Assembly (NCBI RefSeq): GCF_049608145.1 | Contig: NZ_JBMYXF010000013.1 | Span: 1 to 64,000, forward strand | DNA: 64,000 bases | Source: Halocynthiibacter sp049608145 | Lineage (GTDB): Bacteria > Pseudomonadota > Alphaproteobacteria > Rhodobacterales > Rhodobacteraceae | Direction: 5' to 3' | Part shown: positions 43,336 to 51,759 of the stretch, one piece after another | How the letters are laid out: each line of letters begins with the position of its first letter | How positions within the stretch are numbered: the stretch's first letter is position 1 | Translations under genes and position numbers: made by a program | The notes under the pieces: generated by a model | What the model was told of the DNA's origin: nothing | What the model saw: the letters and a program-made list of their open reading frames with translations, nothing else | Database searches by the model: none

Positions 43336-44384
43336 CAGAGATCCTCTGCCGCCAGACGCTGTGCTGTATCATCCGCATGCAGCGCGTCGATAAATTCATC
43401 CAGATCGCCTGCAATCACTTGATCCAGTTTATAAAGCGTCATGTTAATCCGGTGGTCACTGACACGTCCCTGGGGGAAGTTATAGGTGCGGATACGTTCA
43501 GACCGATCACCAGACCCGACCTGCCCTTTACGCGCCTCAGAACGTTCATCATGTAGTTTTTGACGTTCCAGATCAAAAAGGCGCGTCTTCAGAACCTGCA
43601 TGGCGATTTCACGATTGCGGTGCTGAGATTTTTCAGAACTGACAACAATAATCCCTGTCGGAATATGCGTAATACGAACGGCAGAATCCGTTGTGTTCAC
43701 ATGCTGGCCGCCAGACCCCGAGGCCCGCATCGTATCAATGCGGATATCACCGGGATCAATGTGAATATCCACATCCACCGCCTCTGGCAACACAGCAACG
43801 GTGGCAGCTGATGTATGAATACGCCCACCGCTTTCGGTTTCTGGCACACGTTGCACACGGTGCACACCACTTTCGAATTTCAGCCGCTGAAAGACATTTT
43901 CGCCTTTTACATGCACGACCGCTTCCTTGATGCCGCCCAATTCAGATACGCTTTCTTCCAGCACGTCAAACTTCCAGCCGCGCCCTTCGGCATACCGTTG
44001 ATACATGCGCAGAAGATCACCGGCAAATAGCGCCGCTTCATCACCCCCTGTACCCGGGCGGATTTCGATCATCGCCGGGCGCGCGTCCGCTTCGTCTTTT
44101 GGCAACAAAGCCACTTGAAGCGCCTGTTCTTCCACCGGCAAGCGATCTTTCAATCCTGGCAATTCTTCCTCGGCCAATTCCTTCATTTCAGGATCTTCCA
44201 GCATGGCTTCGGCTTCAGAAATATCTTCGAGCAACTGCTTATAGGCCTGAACCTGTTCCACAAGCGGGCGCAGTTCGGAATACTCACGACCAAGCGCTGC
44301 AATATCGCCCATGCCAGCGTTCATTTGCGCTTCGACATATTCAAAACGTTCGGTAATGCGGGAGAGTTTTTCAAAAGGAACCAT
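43335..44384 (-). CDS. prfA: Peptide chain release factor 1
   Basis: RF1 recognises UAA and UAG stop codons and triggers peptide release. The GGQ motif reads GSGGQHVNTTDSAVRITH near residues 222-239. The stop-codon recognition PxT region falls in VQRVPETESGGRIHTS (PET variant of the tripeptide). At 349 residues it is complete. It is the upstream member of the prfA-prmC pair. A divergent small secreted-protein gene starts 62 bases away. Confidence 0.96.
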   Translation of the reverse strand: MVPFEKLSRITERFEYVEAQMNAGMGDIAALGREYSELRPLVEQVQAYKQLLEDISEAEAMLEDPEMKELAEEELPGLKDRLPVEEQALQVALLPKDEADARPAMIEIRPGTGGDEAALFAGDLLRMYQRYAEGRGWKFDVLEESVSELGGIKEAVVHVKGENVFQRLKFESGVHRVQRVPETESGGRIHTSAATVAVLPEAVDVDIHIDPGDIRIDTMRASGSGGQHVNTTDSAVRITHIPTGIIVVSSEKSQHRNREIAMQVLKTRLFDLERQKLHDERSEARKGQVGSGDRSERIRTYNFPQGRVSDHRINMTLYKLDQVIAGDLDEFIDALHADDTAQRLAAEDL

Positions 44385-44446
44385 AGATGTTCATTCTTCT
44401 ATTTGGCGGATTTGGTCAAGGGCACAACCTGTGCTAAGCTATAGGC

Positions 44447-44740
44447 ATGAGAAATATTGCCCTGATTTTATTGCTGGCGGCAATGCCTGCACAGGCAGAT
44501 GTCAGTGGGCCGGGCGGTCAGGTTATTGAGTGTTATTGTACAGATACCGGTGGCGCACGACAGGAGCTTGGACAGGAAATCTGCCTATTTGTGGATGGTC
44601 GCGCATTTATGGCGCGCTGCGAAATGTCACTGAACGTGCCCATGTGGCGCGAAACCGGGGCCGCCTGTGTAACCTCCCAGCTAAAGCCGCGCGATGGCAA
44701 GCCAGTTCAGAATTCGCCGCTGGTTTACCCCGAGATCTGA
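44447..44740 (+). CDS. Small secreted protein of unknown function
   Basis: This is a 97-residue protein with a typical signal peptide (MRNIALILLLAAMPAQA, cleavage after residue 17). The mature 80 residues contain five cysteines (ECYC, EICLF, ARCEM, AACVTS), suggesting disulfide bonds in the periplasm. No family is recognised with certainty; similar short Cys-rich exported proteins occur beside prfA in Rhodobacterales. Its last 60 bases overlap the end of the convergent DUF1499 gene. No strong ribosome-binding site is seen. Confidence 0.7.
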   Translation: MRNIALILLLAAMPAQADVSGPGGQVIECYCTDTGGARQELGQEICLFVDGRAFMARCEMSLNVPMWRETGAACVTSQLKPRDGKPVQNSPLVYPEI

Positions 44741-45124
44741 TTTCCCAAACCGCAGATGCCCTTGAATGTGCAGGTGATCGCCTAAGACCCAGATATTGGT
44801 CGTGTCCGGAAAGCCCCAGAAATGGGAACGGGTCACAAAACTGATGTGACCGTCTTCCACGGACCCATCTAGTAGGCGGGTCCGGGCGTTTTCCTCAACA
44901 ATCCGCACCAATCGCGCAAAAGCCTCTGCTATGGGTTCATCCGGTTGGCGCACAGCCTCAAAACCGCCATCAGTACGATAATCGCCAGCCTCAGTTTTCG
45001 AGGAGGTCTGAAGATGAAAATCCGCCGCCTCATGGGGTGCATGACGCACATAAAAGCGCACGATCAAAACCGCACTTAGAACTCCAGCCAAGAGCCATGT
45101 CATCATTTTTGCATTCCTTCGCAT
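44681..45124 (-). CDS. DUF1499 family protein
   Basis: This 147-residue protein has one N-terminal membrane anchor (about 7-24) and a DUF1499 domain: VRIVEENARTRLLDGS, then ISFVTRSHFWGFPDTTNIWV and the C-terminal GKSDLGVNQRRILNWL. The family has no established function. The ATG overlaps the stop of the upstream membrane-protein gene (TAATG), so the two form an operon. Its 3' end overlaps the convergent secreted-protein gene by 60 bases. Confidence 0.78.
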   Translation of the reverse strand: MRRNAKMMTWLLAGVLSAVLIVRFYVRHAPHEAADFHLQTSSKTEAGDYRTDGGFEAVRQPDEPIAEAFARLVRIVEENARTRLLDGSVEDGHISFVTRSHFWGFPDTTNIWVLGDHLHIQGHLRFGKSDLGVNQRRILNWLAIARL

Positions 45125-45606
45125 TAATCCGTCTGTAGAGCGGTCGTTCCTGATCCAAGCTCACGGCTTCGGCGATCATGCTCAAGAAATCCAAAAATTA
45201 TTATAGAAACAGCCCAATTCGCCAACAACCATGACAACACCGAATTCAGATACTGCCGCCCTACAAGCCCGATGGACTGCGCAAATTCATTTCCATTTCT
45301 GATGACTTCAGGATCATCCACAGCTCCTCCAGCAACGATTGATAAGCACCCCGTCCACAGAACGATCTTTAGGCGGTTAGCTCGAAAGTACTCAAGTAAG
45401 AAAATCAAACACACAGAACTGATCAAAAACAACGGCAGGCTTCTCAGATACCAAGTAAATCCCGGTACGGAACCCGTCGTTGCCCCGCCGTTTCCAATGA
45501 TCATGAACCAGAGCGCAGCGCATGCCATGGCGCTTCCGTAATAGATCATGCAATCAATGACGAAGTCGCAGGCCAGATTGAAACTAGCGATCAGAAACCT
45601 ATCCAT
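45124..45606 (-). CDS. Hypothetical membrane protein
   Basis: This 160-residue protein has four hydrophobic segments (about 10-37, 50-70, 80-95 and 120-140). They include YYGSAMACAALWFMIIG and SWLLANWAVSIIIFGFL. No family is recognised. It has no clear ribosome-binding site but is coupled to the downstream DUF1499 gene by an overlapping stop and start. Its base composition is slightly richer in AT than its neighbours. It may be strain-specific. Confidence 0.6.
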   Translation of the reverse strand: MDRFLIASFNLACDFVIDCMIYYGSAMACAALWFMIIGNGGATTGSVPGFTWYLRSLPLFLISSVCLIFLLEYFRANRLKIVLWTGCLSIVAGGAVDDPEVIRNGNEFAQSIGLVGRQYLNSVLSWLLANWAVSIIIFGFLEHDRRSRELGSGTTALQTD

Positions 45607-45700
45607 CTCGCAGCCTTCCTAATATCCACTTTTTCGCTGGCGTTCGACCAAACTATTCACTCGGAGCAATAACAACCACCTTTCATCTATCCTCATATAT

Positions 45701-46678
45701 TCAAAGCTCGCCTCGTGCGCGTTTGCCCCAACCATAGAGACACAGGAGTTCCGTTGCCACATGGGCCCCGGCCACGGCGGTGGCGCCGGTTGTGTCGTAA
45801 GATGGGTTCACCTCGACCACATCCATGCCCAAAAGGTTGATTCCGCGCAGATCACGCAGCATCGTCGCTGCCTGTGCGGACGTCAGCCCGCCCCAAACAG
45901 GTGTGCCCGTGCCCGGCGCGTAAGCCGGATCCAATGCGTCGATGTCAAAAGTCAGATAGGTCGGATGATCGCCCATGATTTCTTTAATCTTCGCAACCGT
46001 GGCCTCAGGGCCGATCCGGTGCACTTCGGGCGCATCAATGATGTTCATGCCCATGGGATCTGGATTATCGGTGCGAATGCCAACTTGCACGGAACGCTTG
46101 GGGTCGATCAGCCCCAATTTGATCGCCTTATAGAACATGGTGCCATGGTCAATCCGTTCCATGTCATCATCTTTCCAAGTGTCGCCATGGGCATCAAATT
46201 GCAGCAATGCCAAGGGCTTACCAAATTTCTCGGCGTAGGCTTTCAGGATTGGAAAACTGATATAGTGATCGCCCCCCAGGACCAAGCTGGCGGAACCGGC
46301 ATCAAGGATCTTCGCGATATGGGCCTGCAGCGTTGCCGGAAAATCTTGGATCTTGCCGTAATCAAAGGCCATATCGCCATAATCCGCGACATTCATGTCG
46401 TTCATCGGATCAAAATCCCAGCCATAGGGTTTATCCGGTGCCTGCAAGGAAGACGCCTCGCGGATCGCACGCGGGCCAAAGCGGGTGCCTGGACGGTTGG
46501 TCACCGACTGGTCAAAGCAGATGCCCGTTACAGCGACATCCACATCCGTTAGGTCTTTGGTGTATTTGCGGCGCAGAAAACTAGGCGCACCCGCGAAGGT
46601 TAACTCATTTGACAAGCCGCGGTGGCTGTCGCGGGTAAAGGCCATATCTTCGTGGTTCTTTGCGTCTTCCAGTGACAT
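45701..46678 (-). CDS. speB: Agmatinase (ureohydrolase family)
   Basis: This is a 325-residue binuclear manganese enzyme. The metal ligands are present in GGDHYISFP, LLQFDAHGDTW and FDIDALDPAYAPG, matching the three ureohydrolase signatures. The agmatinase branch hydrolyses agmatine to putrescine and urea. Other branches use guanidinobutyrate or guanidinopropionate, so the substrate assignment is by family resemblance. GGGAGGGG precedes the ATG. An 18-base near-perfect palindrome lies 16 bases upstream of the start and may control it. Confidence 0.88.
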   Translation of the reverse strand: MSLEDAKNHEDMAFTRDSHRGLSNELTFAGAPSFLRRKYTKDLTDVDVAVTGICFDQSVTNRPGTRFGPRAIREASSLQAPDKPYGWDFDPMNDMNVADYGDMAFDYGKIQDFPATLQAHIAKILDAGSASLVLGGDHYISFPILKAYAEKFGKPLALLQFDAHGDTWKDDDMERIDHGTMFYKAIKLGLIDPKRSVQVGIRTDNPDPMGMNIIDAPEVHRIGPEATVAKIKEIMGDHPTYLTFDIDALDPAYAPGTGTPVWGGLTSAQAATMLRDLRGINLLGMDVVEVNPSYDTTGATAVAGAHVATELLCLYGWGKRARGEL

Positions 46679-46693
46679 TTCATCCCCTCCCGG

Positions 46694-46711
46694 ATAATAT
46701 GATCAAATTAT
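46694..46711. promoter_or_regulatory. Palindrome upstream of the agmatinase gene
   Basis: ATAATATGATCAAATTAT is an inverted repeat with one mismatched base pair, centred on TGATCA. It lies in the 41-base gap between the RluE-like gene and the agmatinase start, next to the ribosome-binding site, where a repressor could act. Confidence 0.35.
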
Positions 46712-46719
46712 TTCATCCT

Positions 46720-47268
46720 TTATGCGTCACGCCATGTCCCGGTTTCAAGCCCTTCAATTGTCCAGTCGCCAATTGAATAGCGAATGAGACGCAAACACGG
46801 GTGCCCAACAGCGGCGCACATACGCCGCACCTGGCGATTACGCCCTTCTGTGATGGTCAGGCGCAACCAGCTGTCTGGCACAGATTTACGCACACGGATT
46901 GGGGGATTACGTGGCCAGAGATTTTCTGGCGCACCGATCAAATCGGCTTGCGCAGGTCGGGTTATGCCGTCTTTGAGGGTCACGCCCTTCCGCAGGGATG
47001 CGATAGCGCTGGCATCAGGTGTACCTTCGACTTGCACCCAGTATGTTTTGGGTTTCTTAAATTTCGGACTGGCGATGCGATTTTGCAGTTTACCATCATC
47101 GGTCAGGACAAGCAGACCTTCACTGTCGCGATCCAAACGCCCCGCCGCATAGACCTTTGGCACATCAACATAATTGGAAAGCGTTTCGCGCGCACTGCCT
47201 TCCGTGCCTTTGTCGGTAAACTGGCTGAGAACGCCGTAAGGTTTATTCAACAAGATAACGCGGGACAT
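46720..47268 (-). CDS. 23S rRNA pseudouridine synthase, RluE/RsuA family
   Basis: This 182-residue enzyme isomerises a uridine in rRNA. The catalytic Asp lies in GRLDRDSEGLLVLTDDG near residues 44-60, and KPKTYWVQVEG and RQVRRMCAAVGHPCLRLIR follow in order, as in the RsuA family. It lacks an N-terminal S4 domain, which fits RluE (position 2457). The start at 47268 (MSRVILLNKPYGVLSQF) was chosen over 47304 by family N-terminus. It is 41 bases upstream of the agmatinase gene's start on the same strand. Confidence 0.88.
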   Translation of the reverse strand: MSRVILLNKPYGVLSQFTDKGTEGSARETLSNYVDVPKVYAAGRLDRDSEGLLVLTDDGKLQNRIASPKFKKPKTYWVQVEGTPDASAIASLRKGVTLKDGITRPAQADLIGAPENLWPRNPPIRVRKSVPDSWLRLTITEGRNRQVRRMCAAVGHPCLRLIRYSIGDWTIEGLETGTWRDA

Positions 47269-47330
47269 GAGACGGCCTTTTAAATGTGACAGACCGAAGA
47301 ACACCCCGGCCTGTCAGGTTTATACGCGAT

Positions 47331-48491
47331 TTACGCAGGTTGTGCAGTTTCCACAAGCTTTGCGAAAAAGCTTGCGCCTACGGGGGCTACATCATCGTTG
47401 AAATCATAGTTCGGATTGTGCAGACCAGCCCCTTCGCCCGCGCCAAGGAACAGATAAGCCCCAGGACGTGCGTTCAACATATAGGAAAAATCTTCCGCGC
47501 CCATGCCGCCAATCGCGTTTGGATCGACCTTATCCGCACCCACCAGATCTTTTGCCACCTCGGTAGCAAAGGCTGTGTTTTCAGGCGTGTTCACAGTTGC
47601 CGGATAGCCGCGTTCATAGTTCAGCTCTGCTTCAACTCCGTAAGCTGCAGCCGTACCTGCTACGATTTCGCCTAGGCGTTTCTCGACCATATCCTGCACA
47701 TCGGTTTCAAAAGTGCGCACAGTGCCGCCCACAAACCCGTCATCCGCAATCACGTTATCTGCAGACCCCACATGGATTTGCGTTACGGAAACAACCACTT
47801 CCTGCATGGTATAGTGGTTGCGGCTGACGATGGTTTGGATCGCATCCACCATGGCAACGGCCGCAACCAGTGGATCTTTGGTTTCCTGAGGATAGGCCGC
47901 GTGACCACCCTGCCCTTTGATCTGAATTTCAAAAGTATCAACAGCCGCCATCACAGGGCCAGGTGTTGCGGTGAAATGACCTTCTTCAAGGCCCGGGATA
48001 TTGTGAATGCCGTAAACCTGACTGATGTCGAAACGATCCATGATCCCTTCATCCACCATAACACCGGCACCGCCGCCGCCTTCTTCCGCAGGTTGGAAGA
48101 TCAGTGCAACGCGGCCCGAGAAATTGCGAGTTTCCGCCAGATACCGCGCGGCCCCCAGCAACATGGTTGTGTGGCCGTCATGACCACAGGCATGCATCTT
48201 ACCCTCTACGGTGGATGCATGTTCCAGACCAGTAGTTTCCTGCATCGGCAGCGCATCCATATCCGCGCGCAGACCAATGGTCGGGCCGTCAGATTTGCCT
48301 TCAATGATCGCCACCAAACCGGATTGCGCAATGCCTGTGTGGATATCGGTGATGCCGAATTCTTTCAGACGATCCACCACAAAAGCCGCGGTCTCATGGC
48401 AGTCAAACTGTAGTTCCGGGTTCATGTGCAGGTGGCGACGCCAGGTTTTCATATCTTCGGCATAGGCAGCAATACGGTTGATGACGGGCAT
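47331..48491 (-). CDS. M20-family amidohydrolase (hippurate/N-acyl amino-acid hydrolase type)
   Basis: This 386-residue enzyme is a di-metal M20D peptidase that splits N-acyl amino acids. Metal ligands occur in MHACGHDGHTTMLLGAARYL and FQPAEEGGGGAGVMVDEG near residues 91-150, with a dimerisation domain between. Relatives include hippurate hydrolase and indole-acetyl-amino-acid hydrolases. AAAGGA precedes the ATG at 48491. It is monocistronic as far as can be seen. The acyl substrate is not defined. Confidence 0.88.
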   Translation of the reverse strand: MPVINRIAAYAEDMKTWRRHLHMNPELQFDCHETAAFVVDRLKEFGITDIHTGIAQSGLVAIIEGKSDGPTIGLRADMDALPMQETTGLEHASTVEGKMHACGHDGHTTMLLGAARYLAETRNFSGRVALIFQPAEEGGGGAGVMVDEGIMDRFDISQVYGIHNIPGLEEGHFTATPGPVMAAVDTFEIQIKGQGGHAAYPQETKDPLVAAVAMVDAIQTIVSRNHYTMQEVVVSVTQIHVGSADNVIADDGFVGGTVRTFETDVQDMVEKRLGEIVAGTAAAYGVEAELNYERGYPATVNTPENTAFATEVAKDLVGADKVDPNAIGGMGAEDFSYMLNARPGAYLFLGAGEGAGLHNPNYDFNDDVAPVGASFFAKLVETAQPA

Positions 48492-48716
48492 GATCGATCC
48501 TTTGATTGAGTTGGGCAGACTCAAGCTGGAAATCCCCCAGGGTGCAAGCCTGATTTCCTGTTCCCGGTATTTTCACGGCATTCACCGAATTGCTATCCGA
48601 TAACACTCAACCCGTATTGGAATAACGCCGCCCTCATCGGCAGTGTTGGTCTTGTCAAAATACCACATTTACACAGAAAGACCGATTTATGACCCATTCC
48701 ATACAGCGCGCTTCAC
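48492..48716. other. Divergent intergenic region between the M20 gene and the barrel gene
   Basis: These 225 bases hold the promoters of both divergent genes. The only notable feature is a second ATG at 48689 that is out of frame with the barrel gene; see the finding on its signal peptide. Confidence 0.5.
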
Positions 48717-49292
48717 ATGACAACAGCCGCCCTTACTGCCCTTACATTGTCGTCCCTGCCAATTTTAGCGCAGGACAAACCCCATAACTGGCAGGGTGCC
48801 TATGCGGGGGTAAGTATCGGCCTGTCGTCAGGCAGCAGCGTTGTTAACCTTGGTGGCACCCCAGCACATACGTCCCTTGACGACAGCAGAAGTGTTGGGG
48901 TGTTCGCCGGCTATAACTTCCACCTACACAACAACATTGTTCTTGGTGCTGAAATATCTCATCGCAGTGAACAAAGCACCCTCACAGTCGGGCCAGGAAT
49001 TGCCCTAGGCGCAAGTACAATGGTTCAGGCGCGCGTTGGCTATGCTATGGATAACTGGTTATTGTATGGCGTTGTCGGATCCAGCCGCGCCGATATGGCA
49101 GGTCACGCGATTCCTGGTTCATTTACGACGAAAGGCATCGTTTACGGCATTGGAGCAGATTACGCAGTTTCGGACCATTTCATTCTGGGTGCAAAATTCA
49201 CCCGGGAAGAGCCTGATTTCGCGTTCGGTGGCACCACTGCATTCGATTCTAAACGCGATTCACTTGAACTGCGCGCAAGCTATCAGTTCTAA
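48717..49292 (+). CDS. Outer-membrane beta-barrel protein
   Basis: This 191-residue protein resembles small eight-stranded outer-membrane barrels (Omp25/OmpA-type beta-brl domain). Evidence is GAYAGVSIGLSSGSSVVN, alternating hydrophobic strands (VGVFAGYNFHLHNNIVLGAEIS, MVQARVGYAM) and a C-terminal Phe (ELRASYQF), as needed for BAM recognition. The N-terminus ALTALTLSSLPILAQ acts as a signal peptide but lacks the usual positive charges. An ATG at 48689 in another frame carries such charges, so a frameshift or assembly error is possible. No ribosome-binding site is seen before 48717. Confidence 0.7.
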   Translation: MTTAALTALTLSSLPILAQDKPHNWQGAYAGVSIGLSSGSSVVNLGGTPAHTSLDDSRSVGVFAGYNFHLHNNIVLGAEISHRSEQSTLTVGPGIALGASTMVQARVGYAMDNWLLYGVVGSSRADMAGHAIPGSFTTKGIVYGIGADYAVSDHFILGAKFTREEPDFAFGGTTAFDSKRDSLELRASYQF

Positions 49293-49314
49293 ACCTCACG
49301 CTGATCTATCCCAT

Positions 49315-49344
49315 AAGCCCGGCCCTGACAGGTTGGGCTTTTTC
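49315..49344 (+). terminator. Terminator after the outer-membrane barrel gene
   Basis: AAGCCC (49315-49320) pairs with GGGCTT (49335-49340), followed by TTTC. The stem is short but T-rich. Confidence 0.55.
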
Positions 49345-49399
49345 TTGGCAGCGGGTGATTGCTCTGATAGCGCTGAGAGAACAGTAAACGGAGCCCCCA

Positions 49400-50239
49400 A
49401 TGACCCGCGATTATTCTGCCTCTGATGCGATTGTTCACACGAAAAACGGCGGCGTGACCCGACTGCGCGAAATCATGCGGCGCTTGCGCGACCCTGAAAA
49501 TGGCTGCCCTTGGGATATTGAACAGACATTTGCGACAATTGCACCTTACACGATTGAGGAAGCCTATGAGGTAGCCGATGCGATTGAGCGTGAAGAATGG
49601 GGCGAATTAAAGGGCGAATTGGGTGATTTGCTATTTCAGTCGGTCTTTCACGCGCAAATGGCCGAGGACGCAGGCCTGTTCAATTTCGACGATGTGGCGG
49701 AAACCATGTCAGATAAAATGGTGGCCCGTCATCCACATGTCTTTGGCGATGAAAGCCGTGAAAAATCATCTGAACAACAAACAGCGGATTGGGAAAAGAT
49801 CAAGGCTGCGGAACGGGCTGATCGGGCTGAAAAAGGAACGTTGGATGGGGTTGCTGTCGGACTGCCTGCATTGCTGCGTGCCCATAAATTACAAAAACGC
49901 GCGGCACGTGTGGGATTTGACTGGCCGGAAACAACCCAGGTTCTGGATAAAATCCGCGAAGAATGTGACGAGCTGGTCGAGGCCCGCGACACATTAACCC
50001 AGGTAGAAGTTGAAGAAGAAATGGGCGATCTTTTGTTTGTCATGGCCAATCTTGCCCGTCATCTGGGGGTGGAACCAGAAACGGCCTTACGCGCAGCTAA
50101 CAACAAATTCACCAAGCGTTTTGAAGGCGTTGAAGCACATCTTTCATCTTTAGGAAAGCGCCCGGAAGATAGCAATTTGGAAGAGATGGATGCGCTTTGG
50201 GATCAGGTGAAACGTGAACAGCGAAAAATCTCCGACTAA
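49400..50239 (+). CDS. mazG: Nucleoside triphosphate pyrophosphohydrolase MazG
   Basis: This 279-residue protein has two MazG domains. It hydrolyses NTPs and dNTPs to monophosphates and pyrophosphate, cleaning the pool and tempering the stringent response. The first domain carries DPENGCPWDIEQTFATIAPY and ELKGELGDLLFQSVFHAQMA, with the ExxE-x12-ExxD metal-binding layout. The second repeats it with EVEEEMGDLLFVMANLA. CGGAG precedes the ATG. It is monocistronic, followed by the iron-regulated gene with a dedicated palindrome. Confidence 0.95.
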   Translation: MTRDYSASDAIVHTKNGGVTRLREIMRRLRDPENGCPWDIEQTFATIAPYTIEEAYEVADAIEREEWGELKGELGDLLFQSVFHAQMAEDAGLFNFDDVAETMSDKMVARHPHVFGDESREKSSEQQTADWEKIKAAERADRAEKGTLDGVAVGLPALLRAHKLQKRAARVGFDWPETTQVLDKIREECDELVEARDTLTQVEVEEEMGDLLFVMANLARHLGVEPETALRAANNKFTKRFEGVEAHLSSLGKRPEDSNLEEMDALWDQVKREQRKISD

Positions 50240-50256
50240 ATCATTCAGGTATTGAC

Positions 50257-50273
50257 CTGACTAAATTAGTCAG
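50257..50273. promoter_or_regulatory. Perfect 17-bp palindrome, probable Iron-Rhodo-box
   Basis: CTGACTAAATTAGTCAG is fully symmetric (8 + 1 + 8). It overlaps a TTGACC -35-like element at 50252-50257 and lies 40 bases before a ferric-iron binding-protein gene. It resembles the Iron-Rhodo-box predicted to be bound by the Rhodobacterales IscR regulator. The match is by eye only. Confidence 0.6.
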
Positions 50274-50312
50274 ATTAAAGAGGCGCAACCAAACTCTAAC
50301 GGAGCGCGTCTT

Positions 50313-51329
50313 ATGTCCGCTATCAAAACCTCCCTTTTCGCAACCACTCTGCTGGCTGTTGCAGCCCCTGCAATCGCTGAAGAAGTGAACATCTATTCCT
50401 ATCGTCAGCCTGAACTGATCGCACCCTTGACCGATGCGTTCACCGCGGAAACCGGTATCGATGTCAACGTTGTGCACCTGTCAAAGGGCATGGTGGAACG
50501 CCTTGCTGCGGAAGGCGATCGTTCCCCTGCCGATCTTGTGTTCACCGTGGATATTTCCCGGTTGAATGCAGTGGTTGAAGCGGGCCTGACACAGGCTGTG
50601 GAAAGCGAAACCATGAACGCCAACGTGCCCGAAATTTACCGTGACCCAGCCGGTCACTGGTTTGGCCTGACCACCCGCGCCCGTGTTGTTTATGCATCCC
50701 GTGACCGTGTGGCTGATGGCGAAGTCACCACATATGAGGACCTGACCGACCCGAAATGGGAAGGCCGCATCTGTACCCGTTCCGGCACCAACGCCTATAA
50801 TGTTGCGCTGACCTCTGCAGTTCTGGCGCACCACGGTGAAGAAGAAACACGCGCATGGCTGGAAGGCGTGAAAGGCAACCTTGCCCGCGCCCCTGAAGGC
50901 AATGACCGTGCGCAGGTCAAGGCGATCTGGGCCGGCGAATGTGATATCTCTCTCGGCAACACCTATTACATGGGCAAAATGCTGAGCAACGAAGAGCAGC
51001 GCGCATGGGCTGACTCAGTTCGCATCGTCTTCCCGACCTTTGAAAACGGCGGCACACATGTGAACGTCTCTGGTGTTGCGATGACAAAATCCGCACCAAA
51101 CCGCGATAACGCTTTGAAAATGATGGAATTCCTGACGTCCCCTGCAGCACAAGAAATCTATGCAGAAGCCAACTATGAATATCCAATCGCACCCGGCACA
51201 GAAGCCGCTGAACTGGTTGCGGGCTGGGGTGAATTCACAGCTGACGGCGTGAACCTGATGGATATCGCAAATCTGCGCGGTGATGCATTGCGTCTGACCG
51301 AAGAAGTTGACTTCGACGCAGGCAACTAA
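50313..51329 (+). CDS. Ferric-iron ABC transporter periplasmic binding protein
   Basis: This 338-residue periplasmic protein is of the FbpA/FutA/IdiA type. A signal peptide (TSLFATTLLAVAAPAIA, cleavage after residue 22) is followed by VNIYSYRQPELIAPLTDAF. The adjacent tyrosines Tyr218-Tyr219 in GNTYYMG are the characteristic Fe3+ ligands. CGGAG precedes the ATG. It is not followed by permease or ATPase genes, so it must serve a transporter encoded elsewhere. Iron control is suggested by the palindrome at 50257-50273. A terminator closes the unit. Confidence 0.9.
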   Translation: MSAIKTSLFATTLLAVAAPAIAEEVNIYSYRQPELIAPLTDAFTAETGIDVNVVHLSKGMVERLAAEGDRSPADLVFTVDISRLNAVVEAGLTQAVESETMNANVPEIYRDPAGHWFGLTTRARVVYASRDRVADGEVTTYEDLTDPKWEGRICTRSGTNAYNVALTSAVLAHHGEEETRAWLEGVKGNLARAPEGNDRAQVKAIWAGECDISLGNTYYMGKMLSNEEQRAWADSVRIVFPTFENGGTHVNVSGVAMTKSAPNRDNALKMMEFLTSPAAQEIYAEANYEYPIAPGTEAAELVAGWGEFTADGVNLMDIANLRGDALRLTEEVDFDAGN

Positions 51330-51359
51330 ACTTTACAGATCTCTCTTTTCCCTGAGAGT

Positions 51360-51390
51360 GCCCGCCGGATTATTTCGGCGGGCTTTATAT
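51360..51390 (+). terminator. Terminator of the iron-binding-protein gene
   Basis: GCCCGCC (51360-51366) and GGCGGGC (51377-51383) form a 7-bp stem with a 10-nt loop, followed by TTTATATTT. Confidence 0.75.
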
Positions 51391-51759
51391 TTTCTATGGG
51401 GGGCGTTCAAACCCTGCATATGGCACGGTCTTATGTAGATTGAACGGGCAACACAAAAACGGCCAGAGGCTCCCGCCCCCTTTTCAGCAACAGCAAAGCT
51501 GTCCCAAAGGCGTTGGGCCGGGCGCGCTTCGCGCGGGGCACCTGTTCGTCACGCTGCGATCTTTTTCCAGAACATCAATCACGTTTTCGCAATTGGGTCA
51601 CCCGATCCCCCCGCAGGCCATTCATAAGAAATCCCGCGTCCCCGTCTTCCATCGCAGGCGCAGGCGCAGGATAATCTTCGCCTATATGTTTTTGTTCTCC
51701 CCCAAGGGCTGGACATTTTCTGGGTGGAAAGTCACTGTCTCCCTCTACCGGAGGGCACT
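51391..51759. other. Intergenic stretch of 369 bases without a supported gene
   Basis: The only frames are short and Arg/Pro-rich without ribosome-binding sites. A tight GC hairpin lies at 51522-51534, and a CAGGCG-type short repeat near 51655-51670. It presumably holds the promoter of the nucleoside hydrolase gene. It may be a decayed repeat or gene remnant. Confidence 0.5.

Noticed and set aside
45761..46552. Plus-strand open frame of 263 codons opposite the agmatinase gene
   Set aside because: Shadow of a gene with intact metal-binding motifs; no start signal.
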